This document shows positions 24,560 through 32,784 of a DNA stretch of 64,000 nucleotides, one piece after another (the stretch's first letter is position 1; each line of letters opens with the position of its first letter). The position numbers and the translations under genes were made by a program. Under the pieces are notes generated by a model. It did not search any database and had not been told where the DNA came from. It saw only the letters and a list, made by a program, of their open reading frames with translations. Where the stretch lies: positions 3,319,001 through 3,383,000 of the forward strand of contig NZ_CP137573.1 of the NCBI RefSeq assembly GCF_033343995.1, in the 5' to 3' direction. The DNA is from Streptomyces sp. HUAS YS2. Its GTDB lineage: Bacteria > Actinomycetota > Actinomycetes > Streptomycetales > Streptomycetaceae.

Positions 24560-25072
24560 TTAGCGCTTGCTGTACTGCGGGGCCTTGCGGGCCTTCTTGA
24601 GACCGGCCTTCTTCCGCTCGACCGCACGGTCGTCACGGGAGAGGAAGCCGGCCTTCTTCAGCGGGCCGCGGTTGTTGTCCACGTCGGCCTCGTTGAGGGC
24701 GCGGGCCACGCCGAGGCGCAGGGCGCCGGCCTGGCCGGAGACGCCGCCACCCGAGATGCGGGCGATGACGTCGTAGCGGTCGTCGAGCTCGAGCACCTTG
24801 AAGGGCTCGTTGACTTCCTGCTGGTGGACCTTGTTCGGGAAGTAGTCCTCGAGCGTACGCCCGTTGATCTTCCACTTGCCGGTGCCCGGAACGATCCGGA
24901 CGCGGGCGATGGCGTTCTTGCGACGGCCCAGGCCGGCAGCCGGCTGCGGGTCGCCGAAGCGGGACGCGAGGGACTCGGAGGTGTATTCACCCTCGACGGT
25001 CTCGGTCTCGGTGGTGTACTCCTCGACGCCCTCGAACTCGTCGACAGGGGTCTCGGGGGTGGTCTCGGCCAC
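24560..25072 (-). CDS. rpsI: 30S ribosomal protein S9
   Basis: Small-subunit protein whose C-terminal tail reaches the P-site tRNA. The 170-residue product is longer than the ~130-residue core: residues 1-45 are an acidic Thr/Glu extension ([20 protein letters not shown] and onward). The core begins [19 protein letters not shown], and the protein ends with the universal KAPQYSKR tail. It follows rplM after 44 bp, the usual pair. The extension is known from actinobacterial S9 but its role is unclear. Confidence 0.97.
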   Translation of the reverse strand: MAETTPETPVDEFEGVEEYTTETETVEGEYTSESLASRFGDPQPAAGLGRRKNAIARVRIVPGTGKWKINGRTLEDYFPNKVHQQEVNEPFKVLELDDRYDVIARISGGGVSGQAGALRLGVARALNEADVDNNRGPLKKAGFLSRDDRAVERKKAGLKKARKAPQYSKR

Positions 25073-25116
25073 GATGCTCCTCAGATTTCTTTCGTTCTTT
25101 GGGGGTGTGGCCGGAA

Positions 25117-25560
25117 CTACTGCGCGACCTGGGTGATCTCGAACGGGACCGGCTGCTGAGCAGCGTGCGGGTGGTTCTCGCCCGCGTAGACCTTCAGCTT
25201 CGAGAGCATCTGACGGCCCAGGGAGTTCTTGGGGATCATGCCCTTGATGGCCTTCTCGACGGCCTTCTCGGGGTTCTTGTCCAGCAGCTCGTCGTAACGG
25301 ACGGAGCGGAGACCACCCGGGAAGCCGGAGTGGCGGTACGCCAGCTTCTGGGTCTTCTTGTTGCCGGACAGGTGCACCTTGTCAGCGTTGATGATGATGA
25401 CAAAGTCGCCCATGTCCATGTGGGGGGCGTAGACGGGCTTGTGCTTGCCTCGGAGGAGGTTCGCAGCCGTGGTCGCCAGACGACCCAGGACAACGTCCTG
25501 CGCGTCGATGATGTGCCACTGGCGAGTGACATCGCCGGGCTTGGGGCTAAACGTACGCAC
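25117..25560 (-). CDS. rplM: 50S ribosomal protein L13
   Basis: Early-assembling large-subunit protein. The 147-residue sequence has the normal length and family features: [20 protein letters not shown], the loop [18 protein letters not shown] and the [19 protein letters not shown] motif. It is the first gene of the rplM-rpsI operon. A 255-bp noncoding region precedes it and should hold the promoter and any leader control. Confidence 0.97.
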   Translation of the reverse strand: MRTFSPKPGDVTRQWHIIDAQDVVLGRLATTAANLLRGKHKPVYAPHMDMGDFVIIINADKVHLSGNKKTQKLAYRHSGFPGGLRSVRYDELLDKNPEKAVEKAIKGMIPKNSLGRQMLSKLKVYAGENHPHAAQQPVPFEITQVAQ

Positions 25561-25815
25561 TTCGTAGCCTTCGCTTCTTCAGTGGATGGAATCCAGACAC
25601 ACCTGAAGCGATCATGCAGCTGGGGCCTGCACTGCCGGGAACACCGCCCGTATGCGAGCCACTGGTAACTGCTCCAGGGAACTTGGCGTAACGGCCCTTC
25701 GCGTGAGAACGACGAAGCCAATACGCACAACAAAGCGCAACGGTACCCGCGCCACCCCCGGCGGGTCAAAACGCGGCGGCCCCCCGCGGCCCTCCCGGGC
25801 CCCGCCGCGCACTCC
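25561..25815 (-). other. Leader/promoter region of rplM
   Basis: No credible gene in these 255 bp. They must contain the rplM-rpsI promoter, and the stretch next to rplM has lower GC (around 25561-25740) than the surroundings. I could not choose -35/-10 hexamers with good spacing. The part near 25745-25810 is the GC-rich 3' flank of the ABC-F gene. Confidence 0.4.
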
Positions 25816-27438
25816 CTACCGCGCCCGCTCCACCCGCCGCTCGTCCCACACGGGCTCCGACGTCTCCCGTACGACGCCGTCCGAGCCGAAGACCAGGTAG
25901 CGATCGAAGCTCTTCGCGAACCAGCGGTCGTGCGTGACCGCCATCACGGTCCCCTCGTAGGACTCAAGGCCGTCCTGCAACGCCTCCGCCGACTCCAGGT
26001 CCAGGTTGTCCGTCGGCTCGTCCAGGAGCAGCGCCGTGGTACCCGCCAGCTCCAGGAGCAGGATCTGGAAGCGGGCCTGCTGGCCGCCGGAGAGCTTGTC
26101 GAAGGGCTGGTCGCCCTGGCGCTCCAGCTCGTAGCGGCGCAGCATCGACATCGCGGCGCCCCGGTCCTTGGCGTGGTCCGCCCACAGGATGTCGACGAGC
26201 GAGCGGCCGAAGAGCTCCGGGTGGGCGTGGGTCTGCGCGAAGTGGCCCGGCACGACCCGCGCGCCCAGCTTCCACGTCCCCGTGTGCGCCACCGACGGGT
26301 CGCCCGCCAGCAGCCGCAGGAAGTGCGACTTGCCGGAGCCGTTCGAGCCGAGGACGGCGACCCGCTCGCCGTAGAAGATCTCCAGCGAGAAGGGCTTCAT
26401 CAGGCCGGTGAGCTCCAGGTTCTCGGCCGTGAAGGCCCGTACCCCGGTGCGGCCGCCGCGCAGCCGCATCCGGATGTCCTGCTCGCGCGGCGGCTCCGGC
26501 GGCGGGCCGGCCTCCTCGAACTTCTTCAGCCGGGTCTGCGCGGCGGCGTACCGGGACGCCATCTCGTGGCTGACCGCGGCGGCCTGCCGCAGGTTGATCA
26601 CCAGCTTCTTCAGCTGCGCGTGCTTCTCCTCCCAGCGCCGCTTCAGCTCCTCGAAGCGCGCGAACCGCTCCCGCCGCGCCTCGTGGAAGGTGTCGAAGCC
26701 GCCGCCGTGCACCCACACGTCGGACCCGGTCGGGCCCGGCTCGACGGCCACGATCTTCTGCGCGCCCCGGGACAGCAGCTCCCGGTCATGGGAGATGAAG
26801 AGCACGGTCTTGCGGGTCTCCCGCAGCCGCTCCTCCAGCCAGCGCTTGCCGGGGACGTCCAGATAGTTGTCCGGCTCGTCGAGCAGGAGCACCTCGTCGT
26901 TGCCGCGCAGCAGGTACTCCAGGACCAGCCGCTTCTGCTCGCCGCCGCTGAGCGTGCGCACCTCGCGGAACTGGGCCTTCTCGTACGGCACGCCCATCGC
27001 GGCGGTCGTGCAGATGTCCCAGAGGGTCTCGAACTCGTACCCCTGGACCTCCGCCCAGTCGCTGAGGGCCTGCGCGTACGCCATCTGCGCGGCCTCGTCG
27101 TCGACGGTCATGATGAGGTGCTCGGCCTCGTCGACCGCCTTCGCGGCGGCCTTGATCCGCGCGGGCGCCACCGAGACCAGCAGGTCACGGACGGTGGACG
27201 CGTCCCGCACCGAGCCGACGAACTGCGGCATCACGCCCAGGCCGCCGCTGACGGTGACGGTGCCGCCGTGCGGCTGCAGCTCACCGGAGATCATCCGGAG
27301 CAGCGTCGTCTTGCCGGCCCCGTTGGCCCCGACCAGCGCGACGACCGCGCCCTCCCCCACCCGGAAGGAGGCGTCCCCGAGGAGGACCCTCCCGTCGGGA
27401 AGGTAGTACTCCAGATGTGCGGCCTCGACATGTCCCAT
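25816..27438 (-). CDS. ABC-F family ATPase (ribosome-associated type)
   Basis: About 540 residues with two ABC ATPase domains in one chain and no membrane segment, the ABC-F layout. Domain 1 has GANGAGKTT, LSGGEQKRLVLEYLL and LLLDEPDNYLD. A charged helical linker (RFEELKRRWEEKHAQLKKL) follows. Domain 2 has GSNGSGKSH, LSGGQQARFQILLLEL and LLLDEPTDNLD. ABC-F proteins act on ribosomes, as translation factors or antibiotic-protection factors; which applies here is not decidable. ATG 27438 is preferred over 27447 because GACAAT lies 7 nt before it (leaderless start). Confidence 0.9.
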   Translation of the reverse strand: MGHVEAAHLEYYLPDGRVLLGDASFRVGEGAVVALVGANGAGKTTLLRMISGELQPHGGTVTVSGGLGVMPQFVGSVRDASTVRDLLVSVAPARIKAAAKAVDEAEHLIMTVDDEAAQMAYAQALSDWAEVQGYEFETLWDICTTAAMGVPYEKAQFREVRTLSGGEQKRLVLEYLLRGNDEVLLLDEPDNYLDVPGKRWLEERLRETRKTVLFISHDRELLSRGAQKIVAVEPGPTGSDVWVHGGGFDTFHEARRERFARFEELKRRWEEKHAQLKKLVINLRQAAAVSHEMASRYAAAQTRLKKFEEAGPPPEPPREQDIRMRLRGGRTGVRAFTAENLELTGLMKPFSLEIFYGERVAVLGSNGSGKSHFLRLLAGDPSVAHTGTWKLGARVVPGHFAQTHAHPELFGRSLVDILWADHAKDRGAAMSMLRRYELERQGDQPFDKLSGGQQARFQILLLELAGTTALLLDEPTDNLDLESAEALQDGLESYEGTVMAVTHDRWFAKSFDRYLVFGSDGVVRETSEPVWDERRVERAR

Positions 27439-27445
27439 GAGCGGC

Positions 27446-27487
27446 ATTGTCGCCGCCGGAGCGCCCGTATCCCAACCGGATTAGGAT
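27446..27487. promoter_or_regulatory. Back-to-back promoters for the ABC-F gene and the divergent membrane-protein gene
   Basis: Only 56 bp separate the two start codons. Minus strand: -35 TTGGGA (27475-27470) and -10 GACAAT (27451-27446), 18-nt spacing, 7 nt before ATG 27438. Plus strand: -10 TAGGAT (27482-27487), 7 nt before ATG 27495. Neither gene has a Shine-Dalgarno sequence, so both transcripts are probably leaderless. The two promoter footprints overlap, so mutual interference is likely. Confidence 0.6.
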
Positions 27488-27494
27488 GCGCGGC

Positions 27495-28418
27495 ATGAGC
27501 TTTGGGGGACCGCAGTGGCCGCAGCAGCCGCAGAATCAGCAGCAACCGTTCGGCGGGCAGCCGCCCTTCGGATCGCCGCAGCCGCCGTCGCAGCCGCAGC
27601 AGCCGTTCGGCTCCGGCGGGCAGACGCCGGACTGGGGGGCGCTCGCCGACGCCTCGGCCGCCCGGGCGCGCCGTAAGCGCTGGATAATGATCGGCGGCGG
27701 CGCGCTGGCCACCCTGGTGGTCGGCGCGATCGTCGCCACGGCGGTCGTGGCCGGTGGCGACGACCCGGTCGCGAACGGCAAGAACGACGGCCCGACGACC
27801 CCGGCCTCCCCCACGGACTCCCCCGAGCCCCAGCCGTCCTTCTCGTCGGTGGCCCCGCCGCCCCCGCCGAACCCGAAGGACTTCATCTCGAACGAGGCCA
27901 AGGACAAGGCGCCCATCAGCCCCGACAGCCTCTTCCCCGGCAAGAAGCTGACGATGAGCGGCCGGGCGTACCAGAAGGGCGCCACGGCCTCCACGACGAA
28001 CTGCGCCTCCGTGGGCCAGGCGGGCCTGGGCGAGATCCTGAAGCGGAACGGCTGCGACCGCGTGATCCGCGCCACGTACGTCAAGGACGGCGTCGCGATC
28101 ACCGTCGGCGTCGCGATCTTCTCCACCGAGGCCGAGGCCCTGAAGGCGAAGGCCCAGGCCAAGGGCGGCATCGCCCCGCTGGCCGGCGCCGGCGTCAAGG
28201 AGTTCTGCCGCTCCACGGTCTGCCTGCGCCGCGCGAACGCGGTCGGCCGCTACGCGTACTTCACCCAGGCCGGCTTCACCAACGGCAAGAAGGTCACGAT
28301 GAAGGACACCCCGATCTTCAAGGCCAGCGACGACCTGGGGAACTTCACCTTCAACCAGATCTACGCCCGCGGCCGCCAGCAGGCGTCAGCAGCAGCCACC
28401 GCCCCCGCCGGGCAGTGA
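27495..28418 (+). CDS. Single-pass membrane protein with Gln/Pro-rich cytoplasmic N-terminus
   Basis: A 307-residue protein. Residues 1-45 are a low-complexity Gln/Pro/Gly/Phe segment (repeats of QQPFG and PFGSPQPP). A single membrane helix ([20 protein letters not shown]) is at about residues 58-80, followed by a Pro/Ser/Asp linker and an extracellular domain of about 180 residues containing four cysteines (NCAS, NGCD, EFCR and TVCLRR) that could form disulfides. This type is common in Streptomyces; no function is known. The 3' end overlaps the convergent truA by 33 bp. Confidence 0.75.
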   Translation: MSFGGPQWPQQPQNQQQPFGGQPPFGSPQPPSQPQQPFGSGGQTPDWGALADASAARARRKRWIMIGGGALATLVVGAIVATAVVAGGDDPVANGKNDGPTTPASPTDSPEPQPSFSSVAPPPPPNPKDFISNEAKDKAPISPDSLFPGKKLTMSGRAYQKGATASTTNCASVGQAGLGEILKRNGCDRVIRATYVKDGVAITVGVAIFSTEAEALKAKAQAKGGIAPLAGAGVKEFCRSTVCLRRANAVGRYAYFTQAGFTNGKKVTMKDTPIFKASDDLGNFTFNQIYARGRQQASAAATAPAGQ

Positions 28419-29246
28419 CCGCCGGTTCCTGGCCTCCAGATTGCGGGCGGCCAGGAGCTCGTCGGCCGGGTAGCCGACCTCTTCGAGCGTGAGGCCGTGC
28501 GGGCGGACGACGTGCACCGCGGAGTCCCGCACACCGGCCGCCAGGACCTTGCCCGGCCAGTCCACGGGACGGTGTCCGTCCCCGACGAACAGCAGGGCGC
28601 CGACCAGCGAGCGGACCATGTTGTGGCAGAAGGCGTCGGCCTTCACCGTGGCCTCCAGGACGCCGTCCGGGCGGCGCTCCCAGCGCAGCTCCTGGAGCGT
28701 CCGGATGGTCGTCGCGCCCTCGCGCTTCTTGCAGTACGCGGCGAAGTCGTGCTCGCCGACGAGGGCGGTCGCGGCCTCGTTCATGGCGTCCATGTCGAGC
28801 GGCCAGTCGTGCCACAGGACGTGCCCGCGCAGCAGCGGGTCGACGCCGCCGGGGTTGTCGGTGACGCGGTAGGCGTAGCGGCGCCAGACGGCCGAGAAAC
28901 GCGCGTTGAAGCCGCTGGGGGCCTCCGCCACCTTCCAGATCCGTACGTCGTGCGAGAGCCGCCCGGCGAGCCGCCGGAGCAGCTTCTCGCGGTGCTCCGC
29001 CCACAGCTCGACGGGAAGGTCGACGTGGGCGACCTGGCCGCGCGCGTGCACGCCGGCGTCGGTGCGGCCGGCGACGGTCAGCTCGTACGTCTCCTTGGAC
29101 CGGGTCACCGTGCGCAGGGCGTCCTCGATGTCGCCCTGGACGGTTCGCTGCCCGCGGGCCTGCTTGGCCCAGCCGGAGAAGTCCTTGCCGTCGTACGAAA
29201 GATCGAGCCGTACGCGGACGAACCCGGGCTGCACGTCGTCGCTCAC
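28386..29246 (-). CDS. truA: tRNA pseudouridine(38-40) synthase TruA
   Basis: Makes pseudouridine at positions 38-40 of the tRNA anticodon stem-loop. The product is about 286 residues from GTG 29246. The catalytic-Asp motif [13 protein letters not shown] places the nucleophile at D63; the [16 protein letters not shown] and [13 protein letters not shown] motifs are typical of TruA. The frame is open to 29276, but the GTG with AGAGG upstream matches the family's N-terminus. It lies downstream of rplQ, separated by a hairpin at 29283-29312. The last codons overlap the convergent membrane-protein gene. Confidence 0.95.
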   Translation of the reverse strand: MSDDVQPGFVRVRLDLSYDGKDFSGWAKQARGQRTVQGDIEDALRTVTRSKETYELTVAGRTDAGVHARGQVAHVDLPVELWAEHREKLLRRLAGRLSHDVRIWKVAEAPSGFNARFSAVWRRYAYRVTDNPGGVDPLLRGHVLWHDWPLDMDAMNEAATALVGEHDFAAYCKKREGATTIRTLQELRWERRPDGVLEATVKADAFCHNMVRSLVGALLFVGDGHRPVDWPGKVLAAGVRDSAVHVVRPHGLTLEEVGYPADELLAARNLEARNRRSLPGGGGGCC

Positions 29247-29282
29247 GCCGAAAATCCTCTCAAAACCTCTGTACATGCGGAA

Positions 29283-29312
29283 CGGGCCCGCTCCCCGAGG
29301 GGTGCGGGCCCG
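29283..29312 (-). terminator. Terminator between rplQ and truA
   Basis: CGGGCCCGC (29283-29291) pairs with GCGGGCCCG (29304-29312), with CCCC/GGGG pairing in the loop. It lies 21 nt past the rplQ stop and marks the probable end of the alpha operon, with partial read-through into truA possible. Confidence 0.8.
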
Positions 29313-29333
29313 CCCACGAGATCGTCAGAACGC

Positions 29334-29804
29334 TCAGGCGTCCTGCGCGTCCTCGGTGGTCTCCTCGGCCTTGGCGGCCTCGTCGGCCTCCTTGACGGCG
29401 CGCTTGGCAGCGGCCTCGGCCTCGGCGACGGTCGCCTTCTTGGCGATCTCACCCTCGACCAGCTCGATCACGGCCATCGGGGCGTTGTCGCCACGACGGT
29501 TGCCGATCTTGGTGATGCGGGTGTAGCCACCCGGGCGCTCGGAGTAGCGCGGGGCGATCTCGGTGAAGAGCGTGTGGACGACGCCCTTGTCCGTGATCGA
29601 CTGCAGCACCAGGCGACGGTTGTGGATGTCGCCCTTCTTCGCCTTGGTGATCAGGCGCTCGGCGACCGGACGCAGGCGACGGGCCTTGGCCTCGGTCGTG
29701 GTGATGCGGCCGTGCTCGAAGAGCGACTTCGCCAGGTTGGCGAGGAGCAGCTTCTCGTGCGCGGCGGAACCGCCGAGGCGGGCACCCTTCGCGGGACGCG
29801 GCAT
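29334..29804 (-). CDS. rplQ: 50S ribosomal protein L17
   Basis: Large-subunit protein near the exit tunnel. The 156-residue sequence starts [20 protein letters not shown] and has the conserved [19 protein letters not shown] and [19 protein letters not shown] motifs. It carries an Ala/Glu-rich C-terminal extension of about 30 residues ([20 protein letters not shown]) that is normal for actinobacteria but absent in the minimal family. It follows rpoA in the alpha operon after a 135-bp gap containing a hairpin. Confidence 0.97.
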   Translation of the reverse strand: MPRPAKGARLGGSAAHEKLLLANLAKSLFEHGRITTTEAKARRLRPVAERLITKAKKGDIHNRRLVLQSITDKGVVHTLFTEIAPRYSERPGGYTRITKIGNRRGDNAPMAVIELVEGEIAKKATVAEAEAAAKRAVKEADEAAKAEETTEDAQDA

Positions 29805-29883
29805 GGTGTTTCTCCTTGGTGTCTGCCCCGGCCGTATGAGGTACCGGGGTCAGTATCCGAGCAGGCGGTCGCCTGTCGGAGAT

Positions 29884-29912
29884 CCGGGAGCGGCCCCGAA
29901 GGGCGCTCCCGG
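29884..29912 (-). terminator. Hairpin between rpoA and rplQ
   Basis: CCGGGAGCG (29884-29892) pairs with CGCTCCCGG (29904-29912), a 9-bp perfect stem with an 11-nt loop. It may attenuate or mark a processing site within the alpha operon, since rplQ is usually cotranscribed with rpoA. Confidence 0.6.
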
Positions 29913-29939
29913 AGGGTACGGACCGTGTGGCCCGAGCTT

Positions 29940-30962
29940 TCAGTACTGCTCGGTCTCGACGAAGCCCGCGTCCGCGTCGTCGTCGGCGCCGAAGGCGTCG
30001 GCGGCGGCGGTCGGGTCGAATCCGGGCGGGCTGTCCTTGAGGGCCAGGCCCATGCCGGCCAGCTTCGCCTTGACCTCGTCGATCGACTTCGCACCGAAGT
30101 TGCGGATGTCGAGCAGGTCGGCCTCGGAACGCGCCACGAGCTCACCCACGGAGTGGATGCCCTCGCGCTTGAGGCAGTTGTACGACCGAACGGTGAGCTC
30201 CAGCTCCTCGATCGGCAGCGCCAGGTCGGCGGCCAGGGCGGCGTCCGTCGGGGACGGGCCCATGTCGATGCCCTCGGCGTCGATGTTGAGCTCGCGCGCC
30301 AGACCGAACAGCTCGACCAGGGTCTTGCCGGCGGACGCCATGGCGTCACGCGGGCGCATGGCCTGCTTGGTCTCGACGTCGACGATCAGCTTGTCGAAGT
30401 CGGTGCGCTGCTCGACACGGGTCGCCTCGACCTTGTACGTGACCTTGAGCACCGGCGAGTAGATGGAGTCGACCGGGATACGGCCGATCTCCTGGCCCAC
30501 CTGCTTGTTCTGCACGGCGGAGACGTAGCCGCGACCGCGCTCGACGGTCAGCTCCATCTCCAGCTTGCCCTTGCCGTTGAGGGTGGCGAGGACCAGGTCG
30601 GGGTTGTGCACCTCGACACCGGCCGGGGGCGCGATGTCGGCGGCGGTGACCAGACCCGGGCCCTGCTTGCGCAGGTACATCACGACCGGCTCGTCGTGCT
30701 CCGAGGAGACGACCAGCTGCTTGATGTTCAGGATGAGGTCGGTGACGTCCTCCTTGACACCCGGCACGGTGGTGAACTCGTGCAGGACACCGTCGATGCG
30801 GATGCTGGTGACAGCAGCGCCGGGGATCGACGAGAGGAGGGTGCGGCGGAGGGAGTTGCCGAGGGTGTAGCCGAAGCCCGGCTCCAGCGGCTCGATGACG
30901 AACCGGGAGCGGAACTCGTCGACGACCTCTTCGGTCAGCGAAGGACGCTGAGCGATAAGCAT
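29940..30962 (-). CDS. rpoA: DNA-directed RNA polymerase subunit alpha
   Basis: Assembly platform and promoter/activator-contact subunit of RNA polymerase. The 340-residue protein has the normal N-terminal dimerisation domain ([20 protein letters not shown], then [16 protein letters not shown]) and a C-terminal domain after residue ~250 ([20 protein letters not shown], then [20 protein letters not shown]), which binds UP elements and activators. It is cotranscribed with rpsM, rpsK and rplQ. A 229-bp gap to rpsK holds a partial duplication of the rpsK 3' end. Confidence 0.98.
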   Translation of the reverse strand: MLIAQRPSLTEEVVDEFRSRFVIEPLEPGFGYTLGNSLRRTLLSSIPGAAVTSIRIDGVLHEFTTVPGVKEDVTDLILNIKQLVVSSEHDEPVVMYLRKQGPGLVTAADIAPPAGVEVHNPDLVLATLNGKGKLEMELTVERGRGYVSAVQNKQVGQEIGRIPVDSIYSPVLKVTYKVEATRVEQRTDFDKLIVDVETKQAMRPRDAMASAGKTLVELFGLARELNIDAEGIDMGPSPTDAALAADLALPIEELELTVRSYNCLKREGIHSVGELVARSEADLLDIRNFGAKSIDEVKAKLAGMGLALKDSPPGFDPTAAADAFGADDDADAGFVETEQY

Positions 30963-31085
30963 GTCTGTGATTCCTTCGTTTGTGGACGCCCACTATTTGA
31001 CGTCCGACAGGTACTGCAAGGGTACGGGCGGCACGCCCCCTACGGGGACGTACCGCCCGGCCACTCAAAGACGCACAGGCGTCGC

Positions 31086-31226
31086 TGCGTCAGACGCGGC
31101 GGCGCTTCGGCGGGCGGCAGCCGTACTGCGATGTCCCGGGGGACAACCCCCGGACCCCCAGCAGGCTGCCGGTCCGTGCCTGAGCCGTGCGTCAGACGCG
31201 GCGGCGCTTCGGCGGGCGGCAGCCGT
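31086..31226 (-). repeat. 39-bp direct duplication of the rpsK 3' end flanking a hairpin
   Basis: A 39-bp stretch containing the last 11 codons and the stop of rpsK (31188-31226) is repeated exactly at 31086-31124, in direct orientation, 102 bp away in the rpsK-rpoA gap. The 63 bp between the copies contain a G/C hairpin at 31136-31153. The outer copy has no start or reading frame of its own. It looks like a tandem duplication or a target-site-like scar. Confidence 0.92.
31136..31153 (-). terminator. Hairpin downstream of rpsK, between the duplicated rpsK ends
   Basis: CCGGGGG-ACAA-CCCCCGG, a 7-bp perfect stem, 39-56 nt past the rpsK stop. It resembles common dispersed G/C palindromes of Streptomyces intergenic regions. 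It could reduce read-through from rpsM-rpsK into rpoA. Confidence 0.6.
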
Positions 31227-31596
31227 TGTGCGGGGTGGGGGTGACGTCCTGGATCGAGCCGACCTCGAGGCCGGTGGCCTGGAGGGAGCGGATCGCGGTC
31301 TCACGGCCGGAGCCGGGACCCTTGACGAAGACGTCGACCTTGCGCATGCCGTGCTCCTGCGCGCGACGCGCGGCCGACTCGGCGGCCATCTGCGCGGCGA
31401 ACGGGGTGGACTTGCGCGAGCCCTTGAAGCCGACGTGGCCGGCGGAGGCCCAGGAGATCACGTTGCCGGACGGGTCCGTGATCGAGACGATCGTGTTGTT
31501 GAACGTGCTCTTGATGTGCGCGTGGCCGTGAGCGACGTTCTTCTTTTCCTTGCGGCGCACCTTCTTGGCAGCGCCCTGACGACCCTTGGGGGGCAT
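31192..31596 (-). CDS. rpsK: 30S ribosomal protein S11
   Basis: Small-subunit platform protein near the mRNA exit. The 134-residue product shows [40 protein letters not shown] and the C-terminal [18 protein letters not shown], all universal S11 features. It is 68 bp downstream of rpsM. Its last 11 codons and stop are duplicated about 100 bp further downstream. The intact copy is clearly this one. Confidence 0.98.
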   Translation of the reverse strand: MPPKGRQGAAKKVRRKEKKNVAHGHAHIKSTFNNTIVSITDPSGNVISWASAGHVGFKGSRKSTPFAAQMAAESAARRAQEHGMRKVDVFVKGPGSGRETAIRSLQATGLEVGSIQDVTPTPHNGCRPPKRRRV

Positions 31597-31664
31597 CTAT
31601 AACTCCTACGGGGAGGTGGTCGGTCCTACAGCGCAAGACCGCTGGAGAGCGAGTCCGCTGCGGA

Positions 31665-32045
31665 CTACTTCTTGCCCGGCTTCTTCTTGCCGGCGATGGC
31701 GCGACGCGGGCCCTTGCGGGTACGAGCGTTCGTGCTGGTGCGCTGACCGCGGACCGGCAGGCCACGGCGGTGACGCAGACCCTGGTAGCAGCCGATCTCG
31801 ACCTTGCGGCGGATGTCGGCGGCGATCTCGCGGCGGAGGTCACCCTCGGTCTGAAGGTTGGCGTCCACGTACTCGCGGATCTTGACGAGGTCTTCCTCGG
31901 CAAGGTCGCGGACACGGGTGGACGGGTTCACGCCGGTGGAGGCGAGGATCTCCTCGGACCGGGTGCGCCCGATACCGAAGACGTAGGTGAGTGCGACCAC
32001 CACACGCTTTTCACGCGGGATGTCGACACCGGAAACGCGTGCCAT
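31665..32045 (-). CDS. rpsM: 30S ribosomal protein S13
   Basis: Small-subunit head protein contacting the large subunit and P-site tRNA. The 126 residues show [20 protein letters not shown], the [14 protein letters not shown] helix-hairpin region and the basic tail [20 protein letters not shown]. Length is normal. It leads the rpsM-rpsK-rpoA-rplQ set and follows rpmJ after 190 bp in which I see no gene. Confidence 0.98.
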   Translation of the reverse strand: MARVSGVDIPREKRVVVALTYVFGIGRTRSEEILASTGVNPSTRVRDLAEEDLVKIREYVDANLQTEGDLRREIAADIRRKVEIGCYQGLRHRRGLPVRGQRTSTNARTRKGPRRAIAGKKKPGKK

Positions 32046-32235
32046 TCAATGGCTCCTGTGTACTCGGGGGTCTGCTGCAGAACCGCTCCCGACCGCCGTA
32101 CGAGGTACGAATCGGGTCCCCGGCCCCCGCCGGAGGTGCCGTCAGCCGTGGATCACGGCCCGACGGGCTCTGCGTATGTACGAATTGCTATGCGTCGCGC
32201 GAAGAACTGCTGAAATGCAGGTCGGTCGGCGTGCG

Positions 32236-32349
32236 TCAGCCCTGGCGCTGCTTGTGGCGCAGGTTGTCGCAGATGACCATGACCCGGCCGTGACGGCGGA
32301 TCACCTTGCACTTGTCGCAGATCTTCTTGACGCTCGGCTTGACCTTCAT
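32236..32349 (-). CDS. rpmJ: 50S ribosomal protein L36 (zinc-binding form)
   Basis: A 37-residue ribosomal protein. It begins [20 protein letters not shown] and ends [16 protein letters not shown]. Cys11, Cys14 and Cys27 with His32 form the zinc ribbon, so this is the C+ form; Streptomyces usually have a zinc-free paralogue under Zur elsewhere (family knowledge). The ATG at 32349 is the family start. It follows infA after 63 bp and precedes rpsM, the conserved order. Confidence 0.96.
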   Translation of the reverse strand: MKVKPSVKKICDKCKVIRRHGRVMVICDNLRHKQRQG

Positions 32350-32412
32350 GGGATGTGAGGTTCTCCGGGTCAGTGCCACCACCCGCGCACGAAGGCGGGG
32401 TGCGGGCAAGAT

Positions 32413-32634
32413 CTACTTGTACCGGTAGACGATCCGGCCACGCGTCAGGTCGTACGGAGAGAGCTCCACGACGACCCGGTCGTCCGGAAGGATTCGGATG
32501 TAGTGCATCCGCATCTTGCCGGAGATGTGCGCGAGGACCTTGTGACCGTTCTGGAGCTCTACCTTGAACATGGCGTTCGGCAGGGACTCGATCACGGTGC
32601 CCTCGATTTCGATGGCACCTTGCTTCTTGGCCAC
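32413..32634 (-). CDS. infA: Translation initiation factor IF-1
   Basis: Small OB-fold factor that binds the ribosomal A site during initiation. The 73-residue product from GTG 32634 starts (V/M)[19 protein letters not shown] and has the canonical [20 protein letters not shown] and [15 protein letters not shown] segments. The frame is open upstream to 32691, but family length and the GAAGGGCG ribosome-binding region fix the GTG start. It lies 150 bp downstream of the tandem array that separates it from map. Confidence 0.97.
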   Translation of the reverse strand: MAKKQGAIEIEGTVIESLPNAMFKVELQNGHKVLAHISGKMRMHYIRILPDDRVVVELSPYDLTRGRIVYRYK

Positions 32635-32784
32635 GCTTCGCCCTTCGAATCGGCTACCTTGATCGACTCTCGCCTTCGTATGCGGACACACGGGTACACG
32701 AGAGCCGACGCATCAGTCTACGTCAGGCCCCTGGAAAAGACGAATCCGTCCAGTCTGCCCAACGCGGAAGATCGTTACGCGAGG

